A stretch of 64,000 nt of DNA, taken from Malurus cyaneus samueli (lineage: Eukaryota; Chordata; Aves; Passeriformes; Maluridae). Shown here piece by piece: positions 25,553 to 37,664 of the stretch. The stretch spans positions 29,602,746 through 29,666,745 of the forward strand of contig CM019214.1 in the NCBI GenBank assembly GCA_009741485.1, given 5' to 3'. The stretch's first letter is position 1; every line of letters begins with the position of its first letter. A program made the position numbers and the translations under genes. The notes under the pieces were generated by a model, which worked only from the letters and a program-made list of their open reading frames with translations, did no database searches and was not told the origin of the DNA.

Positions 25553-26526
25553 AGCACAGTCATCACAAGCATCAAAAAGCACATCTTGTAATACGCTTTC
25601 CTATGAAATTAACTGAAAAATCCTTATCAGTGTCCCTGACTTGGCAAAAGGAGGATTCATAAACCATTTATTTCAAAACCAGCTATCATGGGATGGTGAT
25701 CTGTCTAATTTGAATCATTCCTCTGGTCGTACAAAGAGACATGCAATAGTGTTCTGTGCCTAAAGAACCACACTGAATATAATACAGAAATTCTGAGAAG
25801 GAGGTTTTGTGGCTATTCTGTGGCAACACCAAAGAAAGTAAGTCCTGTAGATAAAATCTTCCATTAGTAGTGAAACCTCCTTAATAAAGCATCATCCTCT
25901 GCAATGCTACAACTGGAAAGCACCAGACTCTTAAGACTCTCCACAATGTTAACATGTTAGAATACCTACTACACAGCAGTGGGACTGCCTACTACTGAGT
26001 CATCAAGAGGAATACCCAGAAGGTGCCTGGGGAGGAAGCCACAGACTTTCAATGGAAGACAAAATCCCTTTGATCTTTTGGATGCGAAAAAGCACCAGTT
26101 ATGATTACCTGCACAATGAAAGCATATCCAAATGGTAAACCTGGTACCCCCTACTAGGAGCAAAGCATTACACAAATCGTAAACAACTTCCACTGGCATA
26201 TCTGTCCCATTTTACTTTCTACTCTGAAAGGTCAGTTGTGCCATAGGTTTAGCTATAACCTATGATATCCTATCCAAAGAAGAGTCTGCTTCACCATTGC
26301 TTGTACAGCACTAAGCCTCTGGAGATGAAACGCAATGTAAAGTGCTCCTTATTAAAGTTTTTAGTGGCTTGTCACTTCAGATCTTCTTATGGAAAAATGA
26401 GATGCAGATTAAGGCATAGTCAGATAGGCATGCTAGTATAACCAGCTGTAATTAGTAGCCCTCATCAGCTTTCTAATTCCAGTTATTGCACAAACAGTTC
26501 ATACTTGCATTAAGTTTATCCTCATA

Positions 26527-26600
26527 ATTTGGGACCAAAAGGGATTTTCAGGATCACATAGTCTGGCCTCTCTGGAGACAGGGATGAAAGCAAAGTTGTG
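26527..26600 (+). mobile_element. Possible ancient LINE 3' remnant
   Basis: The stretch caggatcacatagtctggcc resembles the atcatctagtctgacctc text of old sauropsid LINE ends. Only a short core matches. Confidence 0.3.
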
Positions 26601-26872
26601 CAACCAGTTCATGATACCTACTTCATCTTGACAGCACATTTCTTAAAAGCAAACAAGCCTTAACTCAAAGGAATCACAACTATGAAAATATCCTTACCCT
26701 GTTCTACATGAAACTCCTCGCATGACAAAAACCAAACAAACACACACACCCCAAATGGTTTTACTACTTGTTTCCTTAGCCTTGAGCTTCCAAACATTGA
26801 TTATCACTATAGTAAGAATAATTAACAATACATTCAAAAGGACTCTTTTCTAAATATTGTGCATATTGTGAT

Positions 26873-27489
26873 TTCACAGAACCACATAGGTTGGAAAAGA
26901 TCTCTGAAATCACCAAGCCTAACTTACGACCTAACACCACCTTGTCAACTGACCATGGCCCTCAGTGCCACATCCAGTCTTTTCTTACACACCTCCAGGG
27001 ACAGTGACTTCAACACCACCCTGAGCAGCCCACTCCAATGCCCAATCACTCTTTCTGTGAGGAACTCCTTCCTAATGTCCAACCTAAACCCTCCCTGGCA
27101 CAGCTTGTGTCCTATTGACCTGTCACTGGTCACCTGGGAGAAGAGGCTGACCCTCACCTGGTCACAGGCTCCTTTCAGGTTGTTGTAGAGAGTGATAAGG
27201 TCACCCCTGAGCTTCTGCCTCTCCAGGCTAAGCAACCCCAGCTCCCTCAGCCATTCCTCATAGGACATGCACTCCAGACCCTTCATCAGCTTCGTTGCTC
27301 TTCTTTGGACACACTCCAGCACCTCAAGGTCCCTCCTAAACTGAGGAGCCCAGAACTGGACACAGTACTCAAGGTGCAGCCTATATCATTGGGTTCAGCC
27401 CATCAATCCAGCCTGTCCAGGCTCCTCTGCAGAGCCCTCCTATCCTCCAGCAGATCAACACTCCCCCACAACTTGATGTCATCAAAGCT
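26873..27489 (-). mobile_element. CR1 LINE, 5'-truncated, with intact ORF2 tail
   Basis: On the minus strand a 125-codon frame (27322 down to 26945) reads like the C-terminal end of CR1 ORF2, with [33 protein letters not shown] and [11 protein letters not shown], followed by the typical 3' UTR text (TTCCAACCTATGTGGTTCTG). The upstream limit near 27489 still matches CR1. Only the 3' 0.6 kb is present, as is usual for CR1 through incomplete reverse transcription. The intact tail frame suggests a moderately young insertion. It lies in the same orientation as RASA3. The usual 8-bp terminal repeats are not obvious. Confidence 0.93.
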
Positions 27490-28742
27490 TTTCTTCCATA
27501 ACTCAGTTACTCACTGTAAGACACATTTACCAGCTCTTCTATTCTTCCTGTACCTCTTCCATGAACACTTCTGAGTTTAACAGTATCCTTTTTAGCTTGG
27601 TCTCCCTAAGATAGAGGCTTAAAAAAAGTGCTTTCTATCTATATTTGACAGTCAATCTCCCTCTGATAGTTTTTTTTTTCAGTTCCTGTTTCCCACAAAA
27701 TTTGTCTAAGTGGTACAGATTTCAAAAGATACTCCAGTTCTACTAATTTTATTAAACTCAATGGCTATGCAGAGAAGAAAGCACCCCTGGATGTCCCTAA
27801 GAATGAAAGGGCTGCACACAGCAGTTTTCAGCAGCTTTTGCCTGAACAGCACATAAATAGTGAGAGTCTGCTGTCACACTGTGCCACCTTTTATAAACAT
27901 GATATTTGGGCTGGTGGGGCATAAAACTAGACAATACAGCAGTGACTGTCAAACCACTAAAAGGGTAAAACCATATGCAGTGAGTACATCTGCAGCTGTA
28001 TACAGTCGAGCTGAATTGTTGCCTCTGAAGCTTGCATGAAATTATTACCAAACCATCAGCTTGGAAGCAAGTCAACTGTAAAATAAGTTAAAATTAATTG
28101 CAGACACTACTGCTTCTAAAAGCACAGCCTCCTCGACAATTTCGGTGCTTACTGAAGTTTTTTTCAGAGTATTTCCCTTTTCTCTTAGTATTTATGAGAA
28201 CAAAACCATTACAAAAACTACCAGTCTACCTTGTATAGCAGAAAGCAAAAGAGTGGGATGGTGAAAATGACAGGTCTCAAAGTGCTATTAAATAAAAAGG
28301 TGCATGAAAAGATTTTTAATCTGACTCACAAGTGCTTTGTATGTTACAAATACATAATTAGCAACACAGATTAATTTTTCCACGATTTCTTACTGAAATT
28401 TCCAGCAAATGGCATTCAAGTCAAAGGTTTACACCAAGACAGAGAAGTAGGGGGACAAACAGCAAATACCAGGTGATTTTAGCACTGTGGACTCTGGAAA
28501 GTACTCAATCATAGCACATAAGTAGTTGCATTTTCAGTACTATAATGTACCCAGAAGCACAAACATGATTCCTAGCTTATCCAGATGGAGTAGGGCAAGG
28601 GATACTTTCTCATTATTGCCACATCCACTGTAAGACTTCTAGTAATAACTTCCTCTCAACATTGTTCCTTCTGTGAACAATGAAGTTAATGACAAGTGTT
28701 TCATAGGTATTGTGCACCATGTCTCTATTGTCCTTATATTTG

Positions 28743-28760
28743 AAAAAAAAAAAAAAAAAA
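28743..28760. repeat. A18 run
   Basis: Eighteen A followed by further A-rich sequence to about 28790. No recognised element is attached. Confidence 0.95.
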
Positions 28761-30982
28761 CCAACAAAAAATGACCAAAAAAAAAATAAATTGCCCAACC
28801 TAAACACTTGGGGCCCTGCAACTTCCTCTTTACCCTCCAGCTTCCCCTGTTTCTGTCCTACCTTGATGGCTACGCCTAGTTCTGTTATGCTACCTAATGA
28901 TATTGTTGGCAAGTATTGCTCTTTGAGCAACAGATAAAAAATTTGCAGAGACAAGTGTGATTTGTAATTTGCTCCCCATCACATTGCTCTTTCAGAAACT
29001 TCTGAAGCACTGGTTTTGAATGGTGCTTGCCACAGAAGTTGTAGGAATCCCAAGAGTCATTCAGAACGAAACAGCATACAAGTTCACCCTTGTATTACAC
29101 TAAATACTGTGTATTCCAAATAAACTTTTGATCCAGGTCATGCTGCAGGACAGCTAACTGGTTCCTCCTGGGGCCCTACCTCAAATGTAATTGAACTGCT
29201 CCAGCTGATTATCATTAAGGACATCAGTGAAGTAAAAACTGCAGACATTTGGGGCACTGGCAGCCTGCTGAAGGTGCTAATAATTCACAGTTCTCAAAAT
29301 CCATGCAGCTTTTACAAACACAGACACTACAGGAATGTTCTCCAATGCCCCCAAAGCACCTCAACACTGTGACCTCAAGTACATTTAGAAATTAAATCAT
29401 TTGCCAAAAGGATTTATGCTTGAATAATTTGCCTCCTTTTATAATCCCAGTCTGTGTCTACTGTCTAAAACAGGAAGTACTGTCACGTTATTTACACAGC
29501 AGCACTCACCGCTGAAACAGAATGATATAAGATTTATATTTGAGTCTTTAATTACAAACTGAGTTTTATACCTGTTCCAGAGAGCCATGTGATGACTGTT
29601 CAATCTCAAATGGTGAGCACTTTAAAACATGTTCTGATGTAGGAGGGTCTAATTGAAGTTGCTGTTGATTGGGATTACAGATAAAATGACACTTGCATGA
29701 AATTTGCATAAACAAAGGGATTTCATGGGCAGAGGGGAAGCACTGAAGAAACACTGAATACAAAAACACAGAAGTGTGAAACAAATTCCATTTAGTGGAA
29801 AACACAGTAGCAGAAGGTAGTATTTCTATATATGGGGAGGTTTAATGGAGAGCAAACAGTTGAAACTTTATTTAGGCTACAAAGTAGTCAACAGAGATTA
29901 TAGTGGGAAAAGAAGAAAGCAGAGGCAGGGTAAACACAATGGTACGAGAGCTCGGAGAAAAAAAAAAATTATGCACGATGTTAAGGCCTTAGAAAGATAC
30001 ATATCTGTTCTCTCTTTCCCTCTGCCCTCCTAAAACCCACAGCATTGCAGCACTTCATGATGAAAATACCAGATACTATGTGATTTAACATCTTCCCCCC
30101 ACCAGTTTGTTATGAAACCCATACAAGATTAAAAGCATGATTAAGATGCAATCCTGCAGGAAAAGGCGCAGCTTGATGAAGGGGTGGCTCTCCAGAGAAA
30201 GGAGATTGTAACACATTTAATGGATGCATGAGTTCATTCAAAATGAAGCTGTGAAGCCACTTTATGCCTTCATTAGCATTCCCTCCCAGGAGCAAACAGA
30301 AGTTGAAATTTTTCAAAATATTGTGAGTTGAACTGATTGATCTATATATTAAACCAGCCGCCTTGTAGTCAGCAATACCTTTTCTTCCCCTAAATTGATT
30401 CAGGTCATATTTTAGGCAAGAAAATAAGCTTCATTTGACCCTGAAGTGAGTTCAAAATGGCTCTATGCAGCAGAGTAGAAACTTCTGTAAAGCAACACAA
30501 ATGCATGTTTTCTAAACTGGAAGCAGCAAACCCAGGAAGGTTGGGTGGCTCAGGGAGCAGCTCGGAATGCAGGCAAAGAGCAGTGAGAGCTGTAACACCA
30601 CAGCAAGAGCAGCCACTGCCAGCTCTGGCATCAGGCTATCCCCACACTCAACAGAAGCTGCAACCTTACCCCAGACCAACACAGCATCAAGAGCCTGAGA
30701 CGGAGCACTGCTGCCTCACAAAGCAAAAAAAGCATTCACTCCATGGAGGAACACCCCCTGGCTCCTGCTGACACTTTTGCAGAACAACAATTCCAGTTTG
30801 GAAAAGGAAAATACTGTATATGGCACACCACACCCAAAAGAGTGGGGCAAACCCTGCTCTACACCCCTGACAAATAACTAGACTTCACCACCACCTATTA
30901 AAGAAAACTAGACTGTGAGAGATTACAGAAATTTAATCAAGCTAATGAGTCCAAGTGTTTTCTGCATTAAAACTGAATTCAG

Positions 30983-31015
30983 AAAAAACAAACAAACAAA
31001 AACTAAAACAAAAAC
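30983..31015. repeat. AAAC-rich low complexity
   Basis: A run followed by AAAC units, then A-rich sequence. Confidence 0.85.
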
Positions 31016-32769
31016 CCTCCCAACAAAACAGCACAGAAAAGTATTAACTAAAACTTCGCTGGTCATTCTGCATGCACTCCTGCTTTGGACTCTCAACAGC
31101 ATCAGAGAGAGGGCCACAACAGAAAGCCACCAAAATTTGGTCTTCAGCATCAATAGGTAAATACAGCCATGCATTTCCAAGCTTTCTCTTTAATCCAACC
31201 CTTTAGACAAATTCTTTACTTATTCCTTTGATTAAGACAGTTATTTACTAGAAAGTAAATGATAAAAACAGGAAACAAGCTAGTTAGTAGAGAGAAGTTC
31301 TCAGATGACTCAAAGATGATGCCTATATGCTTTAATTTTACACAAATGCATTTAAGCATGTTCCATGATTGAAGGACTAGCTACACTCCTGCAGTTTTTC
31401 AAGGTGTCTCTAAATGTAATCACAGGTGAAAACAGCAAACCTGCACCAGACAAGATGGGATCATGTTTTCCTCTTATGCTTTAGATTAGGATCCAGCCTG
31501 CTGATCCAAAAGCAGGAATGGCCATTATCTCATTTCCAACCAGACTTGATTCATGTAATTTTGCTCTTCATGAGTTGTGGCCAACAAAACAGAGCCTCTG
31601 AAATTTTCAAAATTAAGCATAATTTACCTTAACCTTAGAAACATCATATGGCGTAAAAGATTTTTAAACAGTTACATAAAGTCAATCTGATTTAGGGCGG
31701 TGGTTGTCAACCAGTGAGCAACAATGCTCACAGACAAGGAAATTCAGGTCTATAATGTGAGCAGTCAGAGTGGAAGGTCAGATGCTGCTCACTGCATGCT
31801 CTGTGCTCTATTCATGTGGCAGGGAAGGCTGGGGAACCATCACCAACTCCCAGGACTCCCACCCCGTTGCGGAGACCATCCGCTTTAACCACACCTGACA
31901 AATGAAACCTTCTTCCTTACCTCCCTCTTCCTCTTCAGAAGGCTTTTACAGCCCACAGCTCAGTCACTGTTCTTTAAATAATCCCTGAAGTATTTATCTT
32001 AGGGATGTCATACCTACTTATTGTCTCCTTTCCTGCTTGCTCTTGTAAGCTGCCCATTCAACTTTGTTCCACATGGTCGGAACACATCTTGTAGAGCCCT
32101 CAAGAGAGTTGCACAGCATTTAATCTGTAAATTAATGCAGAGCAGCCACATCTTCCATACCACAGCTACAAAAGCTTCATTTGCCAAATAAAATTACAGC
32201 ATTGATAGTGTATTTGTAGACCTATGAATTGTTTACTGGGAAACTGTGTTACTACATATGAAAGACAGCAGGGGCTACTGAAGCACATACTTTGTTATTT
32301 AGCTGTATAGATTTACTGGGTGGGAGAATAAAAGAAGCAGGGAGGAGGAAGGGTGAGATCTCCAAAGCAGATGTTTCCAAGCTTTTTTAAAACTAAGAGA
32401 CAAGACATAAGACAACACTTGAAGGAGCAGCTGGGGACACTGAATAAATACAGACATTTAAATGTGACTAATTACATACACATGCTGGAATTCTCAAAGG
32501 ATGATCAGGGAGCCAGGATCCCAGCTCACTCTGACTTGCAACAGGAGTTCAGCGGCCTGTTCCTTCAGGCATGCTGCAAGATGTCATCTTGCTAAATACA
32601 GAACACTGCTTCTAAATGTTGCCTCTAGTAGCTTAACCACAGCAAAGCCTACAGATTGCTACAAAGCTATCTAAAGGAGCCCTCCTCTTTATTTAATAAA
32701 TACAAATGCATGTATCTGCTGTTCCTTGTCTGTGGTGCTCTGACAGATGAGACAAAGTTGTCTGGTCAG

Positions 32770-32793
32770 CCCAGAGGCCTTGAAGCCTCTGGG
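32770..32793. repeat. Perfect 9-bp inverted repeat
   Basis: Arms cccagaggc and gcctctggg enclose a 6-base loop (cttgaa). It could form a GC-rich hairpin in intronic RNA. No known function. Confidence 0.8.
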
Positions 32794-34152
32794 GAAGCAC
32801 CTTTCTGTGCCAAATACAAATATGTTGCCCAGAAAGTGCTCTAGAAATAGTGGGGAAAAGTTTACAAAAAGTCTAGGGATCCTTTCCGAGTACTTCAATT
32901 GTAAAGCAGGAAAAGTTTCTGTGTATGGGAAGTGGTGGCTCAGAAAGATTTAGGGAGGAATACAAACCATTGATTTTCAGATGTATTCACGTAATATGGC
33001 TAGACACACACTGTTTGTGACTTAGTTCAAACACTTCAACCCAGCATGCCTGAAGAAACAGATCTTTTCCTGGTCATTTTCCTTCCTTTGCAGTCCAGAA
33101 AAAAGAAAAGTGCAGTTTCTAGGACACACAGGATTAAGGCCTGTTTCAGCATAGAAAGCACGAGGAGAAAAAAATAAAATACAATATTGCTCAAGCAGCT
33201 GCCAGAAGCTGTGTGTCAACACAAAGGGGTGTGTGCGGAAGCAGCCGGAAACATGGGAAAGTCTTGACCACTTCTTTCCATGGCCTGTCTTAAAAATGTT
33301 CTTAAAATTACAGACAGATTTCTAACAGGTGACAAACAGGAGACGGCCTTCACAGTCCAGAAGTTGATAGTCACAACATGCAGCAGCTGACTGAAGAGGG
33401 CCAGAAGGCTGTGGCTCTAAAGTATGGAGGAACACAGTGCGAGATCTTTCGTGAATGAAGGACAGAGAGGGAAGAAGCCAAACCTACTGAGTGAGATTTA
33501 CTTTTTCACAGCACTCAAGCTGGCTCACTCCATGGCACAACAGTATTTAATACAAATGCAGCTACAGGAAGGCACCAGGCCACACAGTCCATGCATGTTG
33601 GTTTTCATCTGACACACTTGGGCAGAGGTCTGTGATCAGCAGGCTGTAGCTCTGCTCTCTGGGTTATGTCAATGTACGCATCAAGAACCTGCATCCCCAG
33701 TCCTGTAACTGGGATGAAAAACATTTATGGGGGCCAGTCACAAGGAGCATCAGGCTTTGCACCAGTTTCTGCAGAGGGAGCCCACAAGTAGCAAACTGTT
33801 CCCAGAAGGAGCACCCAAAGTGAGAGCTGTGGTTCTTACAGAGTATGACAGCAGCAGCTGCTGGAGGACACAAGCAGTTTGAATGTGGTGCCTGTACTGT
33901 CAATGCAACTTTTTAATCTACCAATGCTTCTCCTTTTAATCTCTTTTGCAGGGATTCAGTCCAGGAGATTGTGCTGTAGCAGCTGGCTGAGACTAGGGCC
34001 TCTGATGAAGCACAACAGCTTAGTGGTTTAAGACTAAACAAAAGTATTGAATGCTTCCTAAGGAGAAGCTATTAGGTAACAGTTTTTGAACTGCATTTTT
34101 TGCTTCCTCTGCAAGGGCTAAGGAAGCACACTTGACTTTTGCATTTTTTAGT

Positions 34153-34182
34153 AATCTACTACCTAATAATCTACTACCTAAT
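34153..34182. repeat. 15-bp perfect tandem duplication
   Basis: The unit aatctactacctaat occurs twice without mismatch (34153-34167, 34168-34182), a likely recent replication slip. Confidence 0.95.
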
Positions 34183-37100
34183 GTTCAAGAGCTCAGCACT
34201 TAAATATATTAATTTGCCCTTTCATTCAGATGAATTTTTCCATCCATTCATCCAGCTGACTGTTCACAGCATGCTCCACAGCAGTACAGGCTGGCTCAGC
34301 AAGGCCTCAGCTGCTTTCCAGGCTTTCTGGAATGCAGAGGTGGCAGCAATGTAAATAGGCTCAGAGAGCACACTGATAAAGACCTAAGGGCAAGCTCATA
34401 TTTTCTGGAGAGGTAAAAAAAGTTTCCTAATTAGGCTGAGTCTTCATTTAGCCTGTATACGTGATTTCTGAAAACAAGCACTATTCTGGGGCTTAAAAAA
34501 GCAAGTGTCTCAAAGATATTTTTAAACAGCTGCAGCTTTTTTACTCCTTGCAAATCTGAACATTCAACCAGTTATATCTATGAGGTCATTTGCAGCATAT
34601 TGTTTATCTTCGTAGCTAAATGTTTCATTTAAAAAAATTTAAAAATACATTTTGAAAATGAAGTCAAGGAACACTACAAGACAAGTGTTACATTCATCAG
34701 AACAGTTTTTAAGATGAAGTGATTCTGGATTCTTGCTCATCTTTTTACAGTAGTGTCTTATTTATTCACTGTAACAGATTCACGAGCTGTTCACTGGAAA
34801 ATCAGTTATTTTCCCAATACTCAGCTTAGAGAAGATGCCCTTCCCTAAAACCCCTGCTTTTCACTCATAACCTACCTATAACAAAAGTTCTGCCTCCTCT
34901 GTCTCTGCTCTTCCCACTGGCAAATTCCAGCTACACATTTAGCTGAGACTGCTTAAATACCATACTCTCTTCTTACATGCTGAAGCACTAGAACCAAGCT
35001 ATCTGGAAACAAACCTGAAAGAGATTTCAGACCATGTGGAAAAATGTTAAGAGCTGCAGTTTGCTGCTGACCTTTGCAAAGCAAGCAGTGTGGCATGAAG
35101 AAAATGCTGGACTACATTCTGAAGTGGCTTTCCCCCCTGACAATGTAATAATTTCCCTTCATTTCTCACACCCAGGACACACTGCCATGAAAACCTGCAT
35201 CAATAGAACTACATAGTCCAGAAACAGTCTTCTTTCCCAATTTTCTTATATGAACTGCTAAGCTCTACTCTCACTCACCAATCAAGTAACAAATAAACGT
35301 GGAAACTAGACAAAGCCAGAGTGTCAAGGTCAGATACAGAAGAGAAGGCAACAACAAGAAAAGATAGTTTCAGCAGACAAAAGTTTGCTCGAGCTCCGAT
35401 TCTCAAATTTTGTTTCTAAGAGACCTGTGCTCATTATGATTCAGTGATTAAAACCACATGATTTTTCTACCCATTGCAGCTAATACACTGAACAATACCT
35501 AGCAAATCATGGCAACAGAAAGGTTCACAAACCAATCAGATTTTTTTTTTCTGCATTGTAGAAAGATAATGAAATAGTCTTCAAATCAGGAATATATAAG
35601 CAAAAATTTGAATAAATATTTAAAATGTGTCTGGCCAAATGAACAGCAAGGTAGAAAATCACACTGCTAAAGTAGTCATTGCCTGACTGCTATTCATGAA
35701 GCAAGAAGTTGCATGTATTACATATTCAGAAGGACCTTTTCAGACACCTATTTCTAGCATTCAGAAAGTTCACTGAACAATCCATTGTTATCAGGTTCCA
35801 CTTAATTGAAGACAAAACCTTTAAAAGACAGCAGGCTGTGGTATGAGATACTCTCTCAGAACAAATAAAGACAGGCAAACACTTCTGAAGGCCGTTCAGT
35901 ATACCAACTAACTACTCAAAAAGACCATGGTGAGAGTGGAAGGATGTTTCAGTTGATCTTTATCTGCAGTGTCACGGACATCACAGGGTCTCAAGCTGGA
36001 TTAGGATTCAAAGGACAAGGACAGAGGGCTCTGTGGCTGTATCATACCTAAGGAGTGCAGTACACACTTTCAGACAGGCCAATGCAAAAAAACCTCAAAG
36101 TGGTACTCAGGACAACTGTGCTTCTTTTCCCTCTCTAAGCACAGTATCCTCCAGGCTTGCTTTGAGGACAGTCCAAACTCAGTGATAAGCCCACTGTCCT
36201 GTACATCCCACATACATACACCCTCTCTCACAGCAGAGACACACTGGGGTAGAAAGGCAAGAAATTGCCTTTCTCCACCTTCTATCTCCCCCTCTCCCAC
36301 AAAGCCTGAGGACCAATAGCAATACAAACAAAAGATGCCAGCCTAGGACTTGGTAGATAGAGGTTTGAGCTCTGGTTTCTCAGAATGTGTATGACCATCA
36401 TCACTTGGTCATATTCAAATTGTGCAATGGAAAATGATTTAATGAGAGTCTTCAGGTGGCAGCTAGAGGAAGGCTGGGCCCTTCAGGTGGTGCACAGCTA
36501 TAATGACATAGCAATTTTTGCTCTCAAAGAGGTATAGCTGTGTTCCAGCCACATTGTGCTCTGGCTAACAAGTTCACTGGAGCTCAGAGCCTGCACAGCA
36601 ACTTGCACAGACTGTCCCTGGTATTCACGCTGCCTCATCACAGCAGACTGCAGAGAGAAAGAGTTCAAATGTACCTAGTGCAGAGCTCTGGTACGACCTG
36701 CATGGCCAGAGGGTATACACACCAGCAGGCAGGATCATTTATCACAGCACATCCTCATATCAGGAGGATGGAGGTGACCATATGGACAAGCTGCATTTGT
36801 TAACAGGTCCTAGGTGTAAAGGCTACCAGGACAAAGCATTAGCAAAGGAAGCAAAAAAATGATACTAAATACTGGTCTGAAAATTGGGCTGGTCAGAACT
36901 TTCCTAGAAGAGCATCTGCCATGACTGTCAAACAGCTAGAAGTGTATGATACCACCACTCTGATTTTGACAGCTCTGCTGCCAGAGAGCACAAAACAGAT
37001 TCCTCACAGAAGCCAACCAGCTCTGCCATTACTTGAGGTAGCCTGGAAGGCTTTGGTGAGGCCAGAGAGCAGAAGTCTTCCAGACTCATCCTCAGAGGAC

Positions 37101-37587
37101 AGTGAAATCTTTACTCCCATTTCAGAGTCCTGTGGCATCTCTGTTTCAATTTGAGTGCGAGTGGATGGCTCATTCTGAGGCTGCCTTAGTAAGTGATGGC
37201 AAACATTTGTTTTAAGTCAGCTCTGTAACACTCTTAGCACACAAGTTGTGCAACAAATTTACTTAGCTGGTAACATCCTTAATGCAAATTAGAAGGACAT
37301 TAATATTACCCTTTGATGTCTTTTTAGTATTTATGCCATGACTAAATTGGATAAGGGATTTATTAACATATAAGACTATTAGGAAGAAAATTACATAGAT
37401 TATGTGGAGAGAAGGAGAAGTAAAAATGAAAAAAATCTCACATCCTATAAATTCATAAGGATATTTCTGATTAAGAACATTCAATGTCCAAATAAATGTG
37501 ATTTCTCCAACTATTTCTAAATGAAGCACTACACACTTTGTAATCAGTGTATTTCTCATAACTCCACAGCTACATTTCGAGTCCTAC

Positions 37588-37664
37588 CGTGTTGCGAGCC
37601 TGTGGGAGACGACACCAGTGTCTGTTATGACTTCACCCAATCTCAGCTCGAGATGGACCTTCCC
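37588..37664 (-). CDS. RASA3: RASA3 coding exon ~5: C2A-C2B linker and start of C2B
   Basis: A 77-bp exon: 25 codons beginning [19 protein letters not shown] and ending at the first two bases of an Arg codon (CG). GKVHLELRL is the last C2A strand; the rest is the short linker into C2B. Acceptor is gtgtttcag, donor is ACG|gtaggac. Differences from the remembered human protein are conservative (Gly for Ser after LRL, a Ser and an Arg near HRLATR). The next exon supplies the missing A of the Arg codon. The intron downstream is the longest in the window (22.8 kb). Confidence 0.96.

Larger units (their letters stand above)
14775..37587 (-). other. RASA3: Intron between exons ~5 and ~6 (22.8 kb)
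   Basis: GT-AG intron (gtagga ... cttttctag), the longest here. It contains an old CR1/L3-type LINE piece (17385-17665), a T-rich block (about 19300-21600), a doubtful old repeat (20533-20590), a CR1 3' end (25450-25552), a doubtful repeat (26527-26600), a 5'-truncated CR1 (26873-27489), A-runs at 18563-18594 and 28743-28760, AAAAC and AAAC repeats, a 9-bp-arm hairpin at 32770-32793 and a 15-bp tandem duplication at 34153-34182. No further coding exon was recognised. Confidence 0.88.

Noticed and set aside
28613..28954. 113-codon minus-strand open frame
   Set aside because: Its middle is translation of the A18 and neighbouring A-rich run (poly-Phe), so it is a low-complexity artefact.
31698..31722. 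Stretch ggtggttgtcaaccagtgag resembling the terminus of a hAT-type DNA transposon
   Set aside because: The match is only to a short remembered terminus; no second terminus or target duplication was seen.
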